DNA of 43,713 nucleotides from Rhodoferax sp. (GCF_025354435.1 NZ_JANXMU010000042.1:1-43713), one strand, 5' to 3'; shown: positions 9,379-17,978, counted from the stretch's first letter. The notes: generated from the sequence alone by a model not told the origin. Made by a program: numbers and translations.

Positions 9379-10144
9379 CACCGGTACCGGCCACCACGTC
9401 CACCAGGGGGAAAGCCTGCGCCGCATCGCGCCGCAAGCCGCCTGGAGCGTGATCGCCATGGTGACCCGGGGCGACACCGCCACCGAGTTGCCGCTGCTCT
9501 GGCAGATCTGCGCGGCACTGCAAAGTTTTAGCCTGCGTATCACCGTGCTGGACGCAACGTCAGCAGAAACGGAAGACAATCCAGGTTTACAGAATCTGTT
9601 GGACCACGCACACTGGCTAGAAGATGCAGCACCCGACGCGCCCCCCTGGCACATCGTGCCCGCCCGTTTGGGGCTGAGCCGCCTGGCGCTGCAGACCCGC
9701 CAAGATTCCCCCATGTCACCCCCACCGCTTCAAGCCCTCAGCCACCTGTTCCGCAGCTGCGACCTGGTCGTGGTGTACGCCGATGCCCAATTGCTGGCCA
9801 CCCTGATGCCAGGCAGCCAGGTGCGCCCCCTGCTGGCCGTCACGCCGCGCCGCGCCTCCATCATTGGGGCCTACCAAAATTTCAAGAAACTGCTGCTGCA
9901 AGCCCGGCTGGTGCCGCTGATTGCCTCGGTCGTCACCGCCCCCTTCAAGAACGCCGAGCTGCTGGCCAAATCCACCGGGCGGGCGCTGCAAAACTGCGCC
10001 CACCTGCACCTGGACTGCCAGACCGATTTCATGACCGTGCGCTCGTTCCCACAGCAGCACGCGCGCTGGGACGATGCGCACCAAATCGCCCTGCGCCTGA
10101 TGGCCAGCGCCATTCCCATGGTCCATGGGGTCGGGGGCCACTGA
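9371..10144 (+). CDS. FlhG-position protein without a Walker A motif
   Basis: A 257-residue protein encoded exactly where flhG (fleN) is expected, between flhF and fliA, overlapping both. The overall shape resembles FlhG/MinD: an N-terminal QGESLRRIAPQ segment like the FlhF-activating N-terminus of FlhG, a beta strand ending in a would-be VLDA at 59-62, and a late PLIASVV strand. The P-loop region (about 29-44) reads AMVTRGDTATELPLLW instead of a KGGVGKT-type motif, so ATP binding should be lost. The first strand and the spacing to VLDA are kept. I infer a degenerate FlhG that may still stimulate FlhF; it could instead be an unrelated small flagellar protein. Confidence 0.65.
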   Translation: MLDTGTGHHVHQGESLRRIAPQAAWSVIAMVTRGDTATELPLLWQICAALQSFSLRITVLDATSAETEDNPGLQNLLDHAHWLEDAAPDAPPWHIVPARLGLSRLALQTRQDSPMSPPPLQALSHLFRSCDLVVVYADAQLLATLMPGSQVRPLLAVTPRRASIIGAYQNFKKLLLQARLVPLIASVVTAPFKNAELLAKSTGRALQNCAHLHLDCQTDFMTVRSFPQQHARWDDAHQIALRLMASAIPMVHGVGGH

Positions 10145-10860
10145 TGTACACCGCCAAAGGCCATATGGACCGCGAGCACATGCTGCGCCAGTATGTGCCG
10201 CTGGTGCGTCGGCTGGCGCACCACATGATTGCCAAGCTGCCGCCAAATATCGAATTGGACGACCTGATCCAGGTCGGCATGATTGGCCTGTCCGAGGCGT
10301 TGACCCGCTACGAAGTGGCCCAGGGCGTGCAGTTTGAGACCTTTGCCACCCAGCGCATCCGCGGGGCCATGATCGACGAGCTGCGCGAAGGCGACTGGAT
10401 GTCGCGCGGCTCGCGCAAGAGCCAGAAAGAGATCGAACGCGCGGTGCAGAGGCTGGAGCAAAAGCTGGGCCGTAGCCCACTGGAGTCCGAAATCGCCATC
10501 GAACTGGAGATGACCCTGCCCGACTACCAGGAGCTGCTGGGCAAGGTGCGCGGCACGCAACTGGTGTACCTGGAAGACATGAACGGCGGCGCCGACGATG
10601 GTGCAGGCTTTCTGGACCGGCATGTGGCCGACGAGACCGCCGACCCGGTCAACCTGCTGCGCGACCACCGGCTGCGCGCATCGCTGGTGGAGGCCATCAA
10701 GACCCTGCCCGACCGCGAGCAGTACATCATGAGCATGTACTACGAAAACGACATGAATCTGAAAGAAATCGCGGCCGTGCTGGAGATTACCGAGTCCCGC
10801 GTCTGCCAGTTGCACAGCCAGTCGATTGCCCGGTTACGCGCAAAAATGCGGAGCCACTAG
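10144..10860 (+). CDS. fliA: Flagellar sigma factor FliA (sigma 28)
   Basis: A 238-residue class III flagellar sigma factor. Region 2 (about 10-80, with LVRRLAHHM, ELDDLIQVGMIGL and FETFATQRIRGAMIDELR) binds core polymerase and the -10 element. Region 4 (about 180-235, with LPDREQYIMSMYY and ESRVCQLHSQSIARLR) is the helix-turn-helix for the -35 element. The ATG at 10144 overlaps the previous stop by one base (TGATG), coupling it to the flhF unit. Its anti-sigma factor flgM lies 630 bases downstream on the other strand. Confidence 0.96.
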   Translation: MYTAKGHMDREHMLRQYVPLVRRLAHHMIAKLPPNIELDDLIQVGMIGLSEALTRYEVAQGVQFETFATQRIRGAMIDELREGDWMSRGSRKSQKEIERAVQRLEQKLGRSPLESEIAIELEMTLPDYQELLGKVRGTQLVYLEDMNGGADDGAGFLDRHVADETADPVNLLRDHRLRASLVEAIKTLPDREQYIMSMYYENDMNLKEIAAVLEITESRVCQLHSQSIARLRAKMRSH

Positions 10861-10866
10861 CTGGGA

Positions 10867-10967
10867 ACACCCCCAGGCTGTAGTGCTTCGAATCTTTCGC
10901 CAACCCCCTTGCAGGAGGCGACTCCAGTGGCCCGGCAAAGCCGGTTCCTCGGAATCTCTGGAAGGGG
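10867..10967 (+). repeat. Interspersed extragenic repeat, copy A of the 100-bp element
   Basis: This segment downstream of fliA matches a second segment at 17881-17978 in several ordered blocks: ACACCCCCAGGCT, then TTTCGCCAACCCCCTTGCAGG, then a GGCC-GGC-AGCC-GTTCC core, ending TCTGGAAGGGG. It contains AACCCCCTTGCAGG and a CCGGCAAAGCCGG hairpin. Both copies have the same orientation and are followed by a second small element. No gene lies in 10861-11047. Confidence 0.75.
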
Positions 10968-10990
10968 TGCCTCCAACCAAAATTTATGTC

Positions 10991-11049
10991 TTTTAGGCCT
11001 CTAGCACATACTCTGCCTGCGCAGCAAGCTACTGATTAGATAGCAAATT
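10991..11049 (+). repeat. Small extragenic element, copy A, reaching the flgN stop
   Basis: The stretch begins TTTTAGGCCTCTAGC and ends GATAGCAAATT. It matches 18041-18093 in the same orientation and, reversed, 41085-41136: shared GGCCTYTAGC, a central AGCTAC and terminal ATAGCAAAT. Its right end runs into the stop codon of the minus-strand flgN-like gene (11048-11050), so the element helps form the 3' end of that gene. Confidence 0.65.
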
Positions 11050-11440
11050 AATTTGCAGCTGCGGCGTAGATGCGGGCTGCGCCGCCACGGTAGGTGGCGG
11101 CTTTGCCGCCGGAATAGGTGGTGGCGGGTTGGACTTGGGGCAGCACGGTGGCCAGGGCACGGTCAACCACTACGGCGCGGCGGGCCAGGTTGGCGCGTTG
11201 TTGGGACAGGGTGAGAGACACTTTTTCTAGCCTACGGCGCATGCTTGCGTCCAGCGACTGCAGGCCGGCCGGGGTGCGTCCCCACACCGCCATATCGGCC
11301 ATGGCCTGGCGCAGCGCGGTGCTTGCGGCCTCCAAAACAAGGGGTTCCCCCGCAATCAGGGCGGCAGAAACTTCTTCAAGCAATTGCTCTACGCGCAGCA
11401 AGCTGGATTCCAGGCCGTGGGGGGTTGGGCGGGCCGTCAT
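11048..11440 (-). CDS. flgN: FlgN-like flagellar chaperone
   Basis: A 130-residue, mostly helical protein, directly downstream of flgM on the same strand, the place where flgN (chaperone for FlgK and FlgL) normally lies. I chose ATG at 11440 (MTARPTPHGLESSLLRVEQL) rather than a longer upstream frame, because the upstream part overlaps flgM. The first ~105 residues are Leu/Ala-rich heptads as in FlgN. The tail is a low-complexity Tyr/Gly stretch with TYSGGKA and TYRGGAARIY. Sequence similarity to E. coli FlgN is not obvious by eye; size, helix content and position carry the call. Confidence 0.7.
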   Translation of the reverse strand: MTARPTPHGLESSLLRVEQLLEEVSAALIAGEPLVLEAASTALRQAMADMAVWGRTPAGLQSLDASMRRRLEKVSLTLSQQRANLARRAVVVDRALATVLPQVQPATTYSGGKAATYRGGAARIYAAAAN

Positions 11441-11489
11441 GCTTGCTTGTCCTGTACGGGGATGGACGGAAGGATCGAAAAAACGTTGG

Positions 11490-11813
11490 TTAGCGGGTGA
11501 CGCTGAGCATCTCTTGTGCGTTGTCGAGCATTTTGTCGGCAATCGCTTCGGGGTTGATCTTGAACGTGCCGTTCTTGATGGCCGCCTTGATGTCGGCAAC
11601 TTTCTTGCTGTCGAAGTCGGAGCCCACGGCCCGGTCGTTTTGCTCCAGCGTGCGGGCCAGCGTGGATACAGACACCTGCGCACCCGCCGTAGGAATGGCG
11701 CGCGCGCCCTTCTCGGCCATGCTTGCAGGCGCGGCTTCCTTGTCCTGATCGGCTTTCTTCAGGAGGGCCGCATTCAGTGCGGCCGGTACATCTATTCCTT
11801 GTCCAATTTTCAT
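11490..11813 (-). CDS. flgM: Anti-sigma-28 factor FlgM
   Basis: A 107-residue protein starting MKIGQGID. The C-terminal half (SDFDSKKVADIKAAIKNGTFKI, then NPEAIADKML) is the conserved sigma-28-binding helix region of FlgM; the N-terminal half is disordered and exported through the hook. ATG at 11813 is preferred over a GTG three bases upstream because GGAG lies six bases before the ATG. A sigma-28-like promoter lies at 11856-11882, consistent with FliA driving its own inhibitor. Confidence 0.9.
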   Translation of the reverse strand: MKIGQGIDVPAALNAALLKKADQDKEAAPASMAEKGARAIPTAGAQVSVSTLARTLEQNDRAVGSDFDSKKVADIKAAIKNGTFKINPEAIADKMLDNAQEMLSVTR

Positions 11814-11855
11814 CACGCTCTCCAGCAGCCTTGACGTTAAGGCATCGTAGCAATG

Positions 11856-11882
11856 GTTTCGGCCGATTTCTCATTTTCTTAA
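11856..11882 (-). promoter_or_regulatory. Candidate sigma-28 promoter for flgM
   Basis: Read on the minus strand: TTAAGAAA, an 11-base spacer, then GCCGAAAC. Against the sigma-28 consensus TAAAGTTT-N11-GCCGATAA this is 4/8 and 6/8 with the exact spacer. The flgM ATG is 43 bases downstream of the -10. Confidence 0.45.
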
Positions 11883-11919
11883 ATCTAATTAGGCTAGATG
11901 GGATTAGAAAAACCAGTTG

Positions 11920-12639
11920 TTACATCTCGACCACAATGGTTCGGGCATCCAGGACCACGCCAGACATCACCCGGCCACTGTCCAGCCGCACTTTGGCGGG
12001 CTGGCCCACCACCCCGGAGGTGATGGCCTGCCCATCGGACAGCACCTGGAAACCTACGCCCTGGGCCAGCACCCGGATCTGGGTACCTGCCTGGAAGACC
12101 TGGGCCGGTTTGACCATCGCCTGGCGCACGGTTTGCCCGGCCACCCAGGAGCGGGCCGCTACCTGGCCGATCCACTGCTCGGCGTTGGCCACCACAGGCG
12201 ACGCGTCTTCGGCCCAATCGACTTCGGCCTCCATGGCATCGTCGGCCGTCAGCACGGCACCGGTCATCACATTGGTTTTGGCCACCCAGGCCCGCCCCAT
12301 GGCCTTGACGGTCACCGGCATGAACACATTCCAGCGGGTGGTACCGGCTAAACAGCGCAGGCCCAACCGGCTTTTGCCCCACAAACGGGTACCCGCCGGC
12401 ATGTACGGCTCCACCTTGCTACAGGGAGCCAATTGCAAGCGCGGGTCTAGCGCCCCCACCGACACCTCCATGCGCAGCGCCTGGCCCTGCACGGGTGGAG
12501 CCTGCACCACGGCAGACTCCAGCCAGCGTTGGCTGCTGGCCTGCATGTCGGCCTCAGCCTGGGCACGCGCTGGCACCGCGCACAGCACGGTAGCCGCGCA
12601 GACGAGCCCAGACCAAGTATTTCGTAAAAGTATCTGCAT
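11920..12639 (-). CDS. flgA: Flagellar P-ring assembly chaperone FlgA
   Basis: A 239-residue periplasmic protein needed to build the FlgI P-ring. I take ATG at 12639 because GGAGG lies five bases before it and it opens a clear signal peptide (MQILLRNTWSGLVCAATVLC, cleavage near PARAQA); a frame extending further upstream lacks such a site. The C-terminal part is the SAF/FlgA domain, with VFQAGTQIRVLAQGVGFQV and RVMSGVVLDARTIVVEM at the end. It is divergent from flgB with a 206-bp shared regulatory gap. Confidence 0.92.
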   Translation of the reverse strand: MQILLRNTWSGLVCAATVLCAVPARAQAEADMQASSQRWLESAVVQAPPVQGQALRMEVSVGALDPRLQLAPCSKVEPYMPAGTRLWGKSRLGLRCLAGTTRWNVFMPVTVKAMGRAWVAKTNVMTGAVLTADDAMEAEVDWAEDASPVVANAEQWIGQVAARSWVAGQTVRQAMVKPAQVFQAGTQIRVLAQGVGFQVLSDGQAITSGVVGQPAKVRLDSGRVMSGVVLDARTIVVEM

Positions 12640-12764
12640 AAAACCTCCGAATCTGAAACGTACCAAGGGCAATGCTTCAGGACACCAGAGACTAAAGCCA
12701 GAGCCTGCCGCGCAAAGCCGCGAACTGCGCCGCAATCACCCGCTTCTTCCGGGGCTCAAAAGAC

Positions 12765-12791
12765 TCAAGTTTTTCCATAATTTGCCAAAGC
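12765..12791 (+). promoter_or_regulatory. Candidate sigma-28-like promoter before flgB
   Basis: TCAAGTTT, 11 bases, GCCAAAGC. The -35 matches consensus at 7/8 and the -10 at 4/8, at the exact spacing, 54 bases before the flgB ATG. It could also be a chance match, as flgB operons are often FlhDC-driven. Confidence 0.35.
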
Positions 12792-12845
12792 GAGATCCGG
12801 GATGGCACCGGAGGTTTCGCCATTGATTACCAAGCGGGGTGTCGC

Positions 12846-13259
12846 ATGTTGGACAAAATGGTCGGTTCGGTGGACTTTCAAAGCAGGGCTCTGGTGCTGC
12901 GCGCCGAACGCCAGCGCACCATCGCCAGCAATATTGCCAACGTGGATACCCCCGGCTATGTGGCGCGCGACTTCAACTTCAAGGAAGCCATGAGCGCCGC
13001 CACCGCCAGTCAGGGCCTGATTGCCGGCAACAAAACCGACAACCGGCACATGAATTTGCCCGATCTGGACGGCAGCAGCCTAGGCGATGCCCAAAAGCGC
13101 GGCTACAGCGTGCAAAGCCAGCCCAACATGGACAACAACACGGTGGATCTAGACCGCGAGCGGGCCAACTTTGTGGACAACGCGGTGCGCTACGAAGCCA
13201 CCCTGCGCTTCATCAACGGCACAGCCAAAACCATGCTCAGCGCCATCACCGGCCAATAA
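12846..13259 (+). CDS. flgB: Flagellar proximal rod protein FlgB
   Basis: A 137-residue rod subunit connecting the MS ring to the rod. The conserved N-terminal motif ASNIANVDTPGYVARDF and the C-terminal helix region (ERANFVDNAVRYEATLRF) define the family. It is the first gene of the plus-strand flg run; flgC begins 11 bases after its stop. Confidence 0.95.
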   Translation: MLDKMVGSVDFQSRALVLRAERQRTIASNIANVDTPGYVARDFNFKEAMSAATASQGLIAGNKTDNRHMNLPDLDGSSLGDAQKRGYSVQSQPNMDNNTVDLDRERANFVDNAVRYEATLRFINGTAKTMLSAITGQ

Positions 13260-13270
13260 GAAAGCACACC

Positions 13271-13675
13271 ATGTCCATGTTTTCAATTTTTGGGGTCTCC
13301 GGCAGCGCCATCAGTGCCCAGTCGCAGCGCCTGAACGTGGTGGCCAGCAACTTGGCCAACGTGGATGCCGTCGCCGGGCCCGATGGCAATGCCTACAAAG
13401 CCCGCCAAGTAGTTTTCCAAACCACGCTGCTGGGGGCCGAGAGCGCCGCCGGGGTGCGGGTGAAAGAAATCACCGAAAGCCAGCAACCGGGCCGCAAAGT
13501 GCTCGACCCCAGCAGCCCGTCGGCCGATGCCGATGGCTACGTCACCCATTCCAACGTCAACGCGGTGGACGAAATGGTGAACATGATTTCCGCCTCCCGC
13601 TCCTACCAAAACAACGTAGAAGTGATGAACACCGCCAAATCCTTGCTGCTGAAAACGCTGCAAATGGGCCAATAA
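13271..13675 (+). CDS. flgC: Flagellar proximal rod protein FlgC
   Basis: A 134-residue rod protein with the start set at ATG 13271 (MSMFSIFGVSGSAISAQSQR). The frame stays open far upstream, but that part lies over flgB. It shows the rod/hook N-terminal signature VVASNLANVDAV and the C-terminal VDEMVNMISASRSYQNNVEV that forms the coiled-coil core with other axial proteins. Length matches E. coli FlgC (134). Confidence 0.95.
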   Translation: MSMFSIFGVSGSAISAQSQRLNVVASNLANVDAVAGPDGNAYKARQVVFQTTLLGAESAAGVRVKEITESQQPGRKVLDPSSPSADADGYVTHSNVNAVDEMVNMISASRSYQNNVEVMNTAKSLLLKTLQMGQ

Positions 13676-13693
13676 ATTCCCTGAAAGCACGCC

Positions 13694-14344
13694 ATGGACA
13701 TCAACGCCCTCAACGCCTCCAGCAGCTCGCTGGTGTCATCGACCACCGGTACCAACAGCACGACAGCGGAAGCCTCGCAAGACCGCTTCCTCAAGCTGCT
13801 GGTGGCCCAGCTGAACAACCAGGACCCGATGAACCCGATGGACAACGCGCAGATGACCAGCCAGCTCGCGCAGATCAACACCGTGTCGGGCATTCAGACG
13901 CTGAACGACACCATGAAAAGCATGGCCACGCAAATTGCCGCCCTACAGTCCCTGCAAGGCAGCTCCACCATCGGCCACGAAGTGTTGACCGAGGGCTCCA
14001 CCCTCAGCATCACCGACGGCGTGGGCAAGGGCTCATTTGACCTGAGCGGCACCGCCGATGCGGTGAAAGTCGAAGTGCGCACCGCCGGTGGCACCCTGCT
14101 GGGCACGGTAGACATGGGCGCACTGAGCACCGGCCGCCAGGCTTTTACCTGGGATGCATCCAAGTACACCAACTCGGGCGACCTGACCTTCAAAGTCACC
14201 GCCACCAACAACGGCACCGCCGTGACCACCACCGCGCTGGAGCGCAACAAGGTGGTGTCGGTCAGCAACGAAAACAACGTCCTCAATCTGCAACTGCAAA
14301 ACGGCGACTCGGTGGCTTACAGCGCCGTCAAGGCCATTCTGTAG
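13694..14344 (+). CDS. flgD: Hook cap / hook assembly protein FlgD
   Basis: A 216-residue scaffold that caps the growing hook and is later replaced. The conserved N-terminal segment FLKLLVAQLNNQDPMNPMDN lies at about residues 32-51, followed by the Gln/Ser-rich helix. The C-terminal half has the beta-rich FLG/tudor-like domain (VKVEVRTAGGTLLGTVDMG). It sits between flgC and flgE as usual. Confidence 0.95.
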   Translation: MDINALNASSSSLVSSTTGTNSTTAEASQDRFLKLLVAQLNNQDPMNPMDNAQMTSQLAQINTVSGIQTLNDTMKSMATQIAALQSLQGSSTIGHEVLTEGSTLSITDGVGKGSFDLSGTADAVKVEVRTAGGTLLGTVDMGALSTGRQAFTWDASKYTNSGDLTFKVTATNNGTAVTTTALERNKVVSVSNENNVLNLQLQNGDSVAYSAVKAIL

Positions 14345-14393
14345 TCCCCGCCGCCCACCGCCGTATTTGCCACCGAATTTTTAGGAGCCATCC

Positions 14394-15617
14394 ATGAGCT
14401 TTCAACAAGGTCTCTCCGGTCTGAACGCCTCTAGCCAAAACCTGGACGTCATCGGCCACAACATCGCCAACGCCAACACCACCGGCATGAAGGCCTCGCG
14501 CGCCGAGTTTGCCGAGCTGTACGCCTCGTCGCTGGGCAGCTCGGGCGGCATCAGCGCGGGTATCGGTGTCGAGGTGCAGACCGTGTCGCAGCAGTTCACC
14601 CAGGGCAACATCAGCATCACCGGCAACTCGCTGGACGTGGCCATCAACGGCAACGGCTTCTTCCAGGTCCAACAGCCCAATGGCACCACCGCGTACAGCC
14701 GCGACGGTGCCTTCAAGCTGAACAAGGACGGCGAAATCATCACCAACACCGGTGCCCACCTGATGGGCATCACCGCGGCTGCCGATGGCTCTATCCCCAC
14801 CGGCGGTGCGGTCGGCCCGCTGACCCTGCCTACGGGCGGCGAAATCCCTGCGGTGCAAACCACCAAGCTGGACCTGAGCTTCAACCTGGATGCCCAGGCC
14901 GCCGTAGCCACTGGCACCGCCCCATCGGCACTGGTCCCGGTGCTGGCCACCTACGGCACCTCGGTCACGGCCTACGATGCGCAAGGCGTCGGCGTACCCG
15001 TCAGCATCTACTTCACCAAAACGGCGGTCAACACCTGGGATGTGTACTCCAGCGTGGACGGTGCCACCCCATCCCTGACCAAAACAGGCCTGACCTTCAC
15101 CGGCACCGGCAGCACGCCCGCGGCCACCATCGGCAGCCTGACTTTGCCCTCGCCGACCAACCCGTCCAGCACCTTCAGCGTCAACCTCAACGTGGTGGAT
15201 GCCACCCAGTACGGCTCCAAGTTCTCGATTTCCAAAGCCACCCAAGACGGCCAGGCACCGGGCACCCTGACCGCCATCAGCATTGATGAGTCCGGCATCA
15301 TCCAGGGCACCTATTCCAACGGTAAATCGCTGGCGGCCGGGCAGATCCAGCTGGCCACCTTCACCAATGTGCAGGGCCTGGCCCCGATTGGCGGCAACGT
15401 CTGGCTGTCCACCCCGTCCAGCGGTGACCCGTCGGCCAAAGGCGTGCCGGGCACCGGCAACCTGGGCGGGCTGCGCGCGGGTGCACTGGAAGACTCCAAT
15501 GTCGACCTGACCAAAGAGCTGGTCAACATGATGACTGCCCAGCGCGCCTACCAAGCCAATGCCCAGACCATCAAAACCCAAGACCAGGTGATGTCCACCC
15601 TGGTCAACCTGCGCTAA
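14394..15617 (+). CDS. flgE: Flagellar hook protein FlgE
   Basis: A 407-residue hook subunit (E. coli about 400). The N-terminal axial motif is GLSGLNASSQNLDVIGHNIA. The middle contains the conserved [17 protein letters not shown] region and the variable surface domains. The C-terminus carries ALEDSNVDLTKELVNMMTAQ and RAYQANAQTIKTQDQVM, the coiled-coil core. AGGAG lies seven bases before the ATG, giving a strong ribosome-binding site that fits a highly made structural protein. Confidence 0.96.
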   Translation: MSFQQGLSGLNASSQNLDVIGHNIANANTTGMKASRAEFAELYASSLGSSGGISAGIGVEVQTVSQQFTQGNISITGNSLDVAINGNGFFQVQQPNGTTAYSRDGAFKLNKDGEIITNTGAHLMGITAAADGSIPTGGAVGPLTLPTGGEIPAVQTTKLDLSFNLDAQAAVATGTAPSALVPVLATYGTSVTAYDAQGVGVPVSIYFTKTAVNTWDVYSSVDGATPSLTKTGLTFTGTGSTPAATIGSLTLPSPTNPSSTFSVNLNVVDATQYGSKFSISKATQDGQAPGTLTAISIDESGIIQGTYSNGKSLAAGQIQLATFTNVQGLAPIGGNVWLSTPSSGDPSAKGVPGTGNLGGLRAGALEDSNVDLTKELVNMMTAQRAYQANAQTIKTQDQVMSTLVNLR

Positions 15618-15634
15618 TAAACTAAGCCGCCGCC

Positions 15635-16375
15635 ATGGACCACATCATTTACACCGCGATGACGGGGGCCAACACGGCGGCCAATCGGCAGGCCGTGCTG
15701 GCCAACAACCTGGCCAACGTGTCGACCAGTGGCTTTCGGGCCGAGCTGGCCACCTACCGCTCGGTGCCGCTGAACGGCCCGGGCTCCAGCACCCGCGTAT
15801 TTGCGCTGGAAACCACCTCCGGCCACTCCGAAACCCCCGGTCCGGTGCAGCGTACCGGCCGCAACCTGGATGCCATGGCCCAGGGCAATGCCTGGTTCGC
15901 CGTGCAGGGCCTGGACGGTACCGAGGCCTATACCCGCAGCGGCATTTTTGAAATCTCCAGCACCAACACCCTGGTCACGCCCACCGGTCTGCCGGTGCTG
16001 TCTGACGGCGGCGCGCCCATCGACGTGCCCCAGGGCTCGGACATCACCCTCGGCACCGACGGCACCATCAGCGCCAAGGTGCCCGGCCAGGCTTCCACCA
16101 GCCTGGGGCGGCTGAAGATGGTCACCCCCGATGCCGACAACCCCATCAAGCGCGGCGACGACGGCCTGTTCCGCGGTGCCACCGGCGACCCGCTGCCCAA
16201 CGATGCCAACGCCAAGCTGCTGGCGGGTGCGGTCGAGGGATCCAACGTCAATGCCGTGGAAACCATGGTCGGCATGATCCAGACTGCCCGCCAGTTCGAG
16301 ACGCAAATGCGCTTGCTGCAAACCGCCGAAACCAATGACAAAAGCGCCAGCCAGTTGCTCAATGTCCAGGGCTAA
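15635..16375 (+). CDS. flgF: Flagellar rod protein FlgF
   Basis: A 246-residue proximal rod protein. The N-terminus ([19 protein letters not shown], then [17 protein letters not shown]) and C-terminus ([19 protein letters not shown]) match the FlgF subgroup of axial proteins. The gaps to flgE (17 bases) and flgG (14 bases) show one operon. Confidence 0.94.
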   Translation: MDHIIYTAMTGANTAANRQAVLANNLANVSTSGFRAELATYRSVPLNGPGSSTRVFALETTSGHSETPGPVQRTGRNLDAMAQGNAWFAVQGLDGTEAYTRSGIFEISSTNTLVTPTGLPVLSDGGAPIDVPQGSDITLGTDGTISAKVPGQASTSLGRLKMVTPDADNPIKRGDDGLFRGATGDPLPNDANAKLLAGAVEGSNVNAVETMVGMIQTARQFETQMRLLQTAETNDKSASQLLNVQG

Positions 16376-16389
16376 ATAGAAAGACCGCC

Positions 16390-17172
16390 ATGATTAATTC
16401 GCTATGGATCGCCAAGACCGGCATGGAAGCCCAGCAAACCCAGCTGGACGTGATCTCGCACAACCTGGCCAACGTCTCCACCACCGGCTACAAACGCGCC
16501 AACGCGGTGTTTGAGGATCTGATTTACCAAAACCTGCGCCAGGTCGGGGCCAATAGCACCGAGCAAAACCAGCTACCCACCGGCCTGCACCTGGGTCTGG
16601 GCGTGCGCACCGTGTCCACCACCCGCTCGTTTGCCCAGGGCAGCCTGCAGCAGACCGGCAATACGCTGGACGTAGCCATCAACGGCAATGGCTTCTTCCA
16701 GATCAACCAGACCGACGGCTCCATCGGCTACACCCGCGACGGCTCGTTCCAGGTGGATTCACAGGGCCGCCTGGTCACGGCCGAGGGCCTGACCGTGGCC
16801 AGCGGCGTGACCATTCCGGTCAACGCCCAAAGCGTCACCATCAGCACCGACGGCACCGTCACAGTGATGCTGCCCGGCAACGCCACGCCGCAACCGGCGG
16901 GCAATATCGCCATGGCCAACTTCATCAACCCGGCCGGTCTGGAGCCCAAGGGCGGCAACCTGTACGCCGAAACGGCGGCCTCGGGCCAGCCCACCACCGG
17001 CACGCCGGGCGTGAGCGGTATGGGCGTGGTGAAGCAAGGTTTTGTGGAAACCAGCAATGTCAACGTGGTGCAGGAACTGGTGACCATGATCCAGACCCAG
17101 CGCGCCTACGAGATGAATTCCAAGGCCGTGCAGACCTCGGACCAAATGCTGCAAAAGCTGGCCCAGCTGTAG
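16390..17172 (+). CDS. flgG: Flagellar distal rod protein FlgG
   Basis: A 260-residue distal rod protein, exactly the E. coli length. It has the axial signature [20 protein letters not shown], the central [12 protein letters not shown] motif shared with FlgE and FlgF, and the C-terminal [20 protein letters not shown]. flgH follows after 10 bases. Confidence 0.96.
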   Translation: MINSLWIAKTGMEAQQTQLDVISHNLANVSTTGYKRANAVFEDLIYQNLRQVGANSTEQNQLPTGLHLGLGVRTVSTTRSFAQGSLQQTGNTLDVAINGNGFFQINQTDGSIGYTRDGSFQVDSQGRLVTAEGLTVASGVTIPVNAQSVTISTDGTVTVMLPGNATPQPAGNIAMANFINPAGLEPKGGNLYAETAASGQPTTGTPGVSGMGVVKQGFVETSNVNVVQELVTMIQTQRAYEMNSKAVQTSDQMLQKLAQL

Positions 17173-17182
17173 GAGAGCCAAG

Positions 17183-17878
17183 ATGCGCATCGCCACCACT
17201 GCTGCTGCCGTCGCAGGGCTTTGCCTTCTGGGCCTGCTCAGCGGCTGCGAAACCCTGGCACCCGCGCCCAAGGTGGATTTCGCCGAATCCACCGGGCCCC
17301 GCCAATTGCCACCCACCGTGGTGGCCACCAACGCCCGACCCACCGGCAGCCTGTTTGCCTCGGCCGCCTACCGCCCGGTGTTTGAAGACCGCCGCCCGCG
17401 TCTGGTGGGCGACAACCTGACCATCCAGATCGTGGAGAACGTCAGCGCCAGCCAAAAATCGACCAGCACCGTGAACCGCACCGCCGCCGAAGCCGCGGGC
17501 ATCACCGGCATTCCCTTCCTGAAGACCCCGCTGCTCGACAAGTTCGGCATCGGCGCCACCTCCAGCAACGACTTTTCGGGCAAGGGCGGCACCGAAAGCG
17601 CCAACACTTTCTCGGGGGCCATCACCGTCACCGTGGTCGAAGTGCTGCCCAACGGCCACCTGGTGGTCACCGGCGAAAAGCAGATCGGCGTGAACCAGAA
17701 CGTGGATGTGCTGCGCTTCTCTGGCACGGTGGACCCGCGGGCGGTGCAGCCGGGCAGCATCGTCGCCTCCACCCAGGTGGCCAATGCGCGCATCGAGTCC
17801 AAGGGCCGCGGCCAACAGGGCGAAGCGCAGGCTATGGGCTGGCTGGGCCGCTTTTTCATGAACGTGATGCCGTTTTAG
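17183..17878 (+). CDS. flgH: Flagellar L-ring lipoprotein FlgH
   Basis: A 231-residue outer-membrane lipoprotein forming the L-ring. The signal peptide ends in lipobox LSGC, with the lipidated Cys at residue 22. The mature part shows the conserved RRPRLVGDNLTIQIVENVSA and the C-terminal GEAQAMGWLGRFFMNVMPF. It ends a tight run from flgB; a 326-bp gap with repeats follows before flgI. Confidence 0.95.
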   Translation: MRIATTAAAVAGLCLLGLLSGCETLAPAPKVDFAESTGPRQLPPTVVATNARPTGSLFASAAYRPVFEDRRPRLVGDNLTIQIVENVSASQKSTSTVNRTAAEAAGITGIPFLKTPLLDKFGIGATSSNDFSGKGGTESANTFSGAITVTVVEVLPNGHLVVTGEKQIGVNQNVDVLRFSGTVDPRAVQPGSIVASTQVANARIESKGRGQQGEAQAMGWLGRFFMNVMPF

Positions 17879-17880
17879 GT

Positions 17881-17978
17881 ACACCCCCAGGCTACACACT
17901 GCGTGTTTTCGCCAACCCCCTTGCAGGGGGCAACAGCAGCGGCCTGGCGGAGCCAGTTCCGCGCTGTTCTGGAAGGGG
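17881..17978 (+). repeat. Interspersed extragenic repeat, copy B of the 100-bp element
   Basis: This segment in the flgH-flgI gap shares ordered blocks with 10867-10967: ACACCCCCAGGCT, TTTCGCCAACCCCCTTGCAGG and the closing TCTGGAAGGGG. CCCCCTTGCAGGGGG is a perfect palindromic hairpin here. It starts 3 bases after the flgH stop and is again followed by the second small element. Confidence 0.75.

Noticed and set aside
14328-15581. 417-residue minus-strand frame opposite flgE
   Set aside because: GC-rich antisense shadow with Gly/His/Gln bias; flgE is clear on the plus strand.
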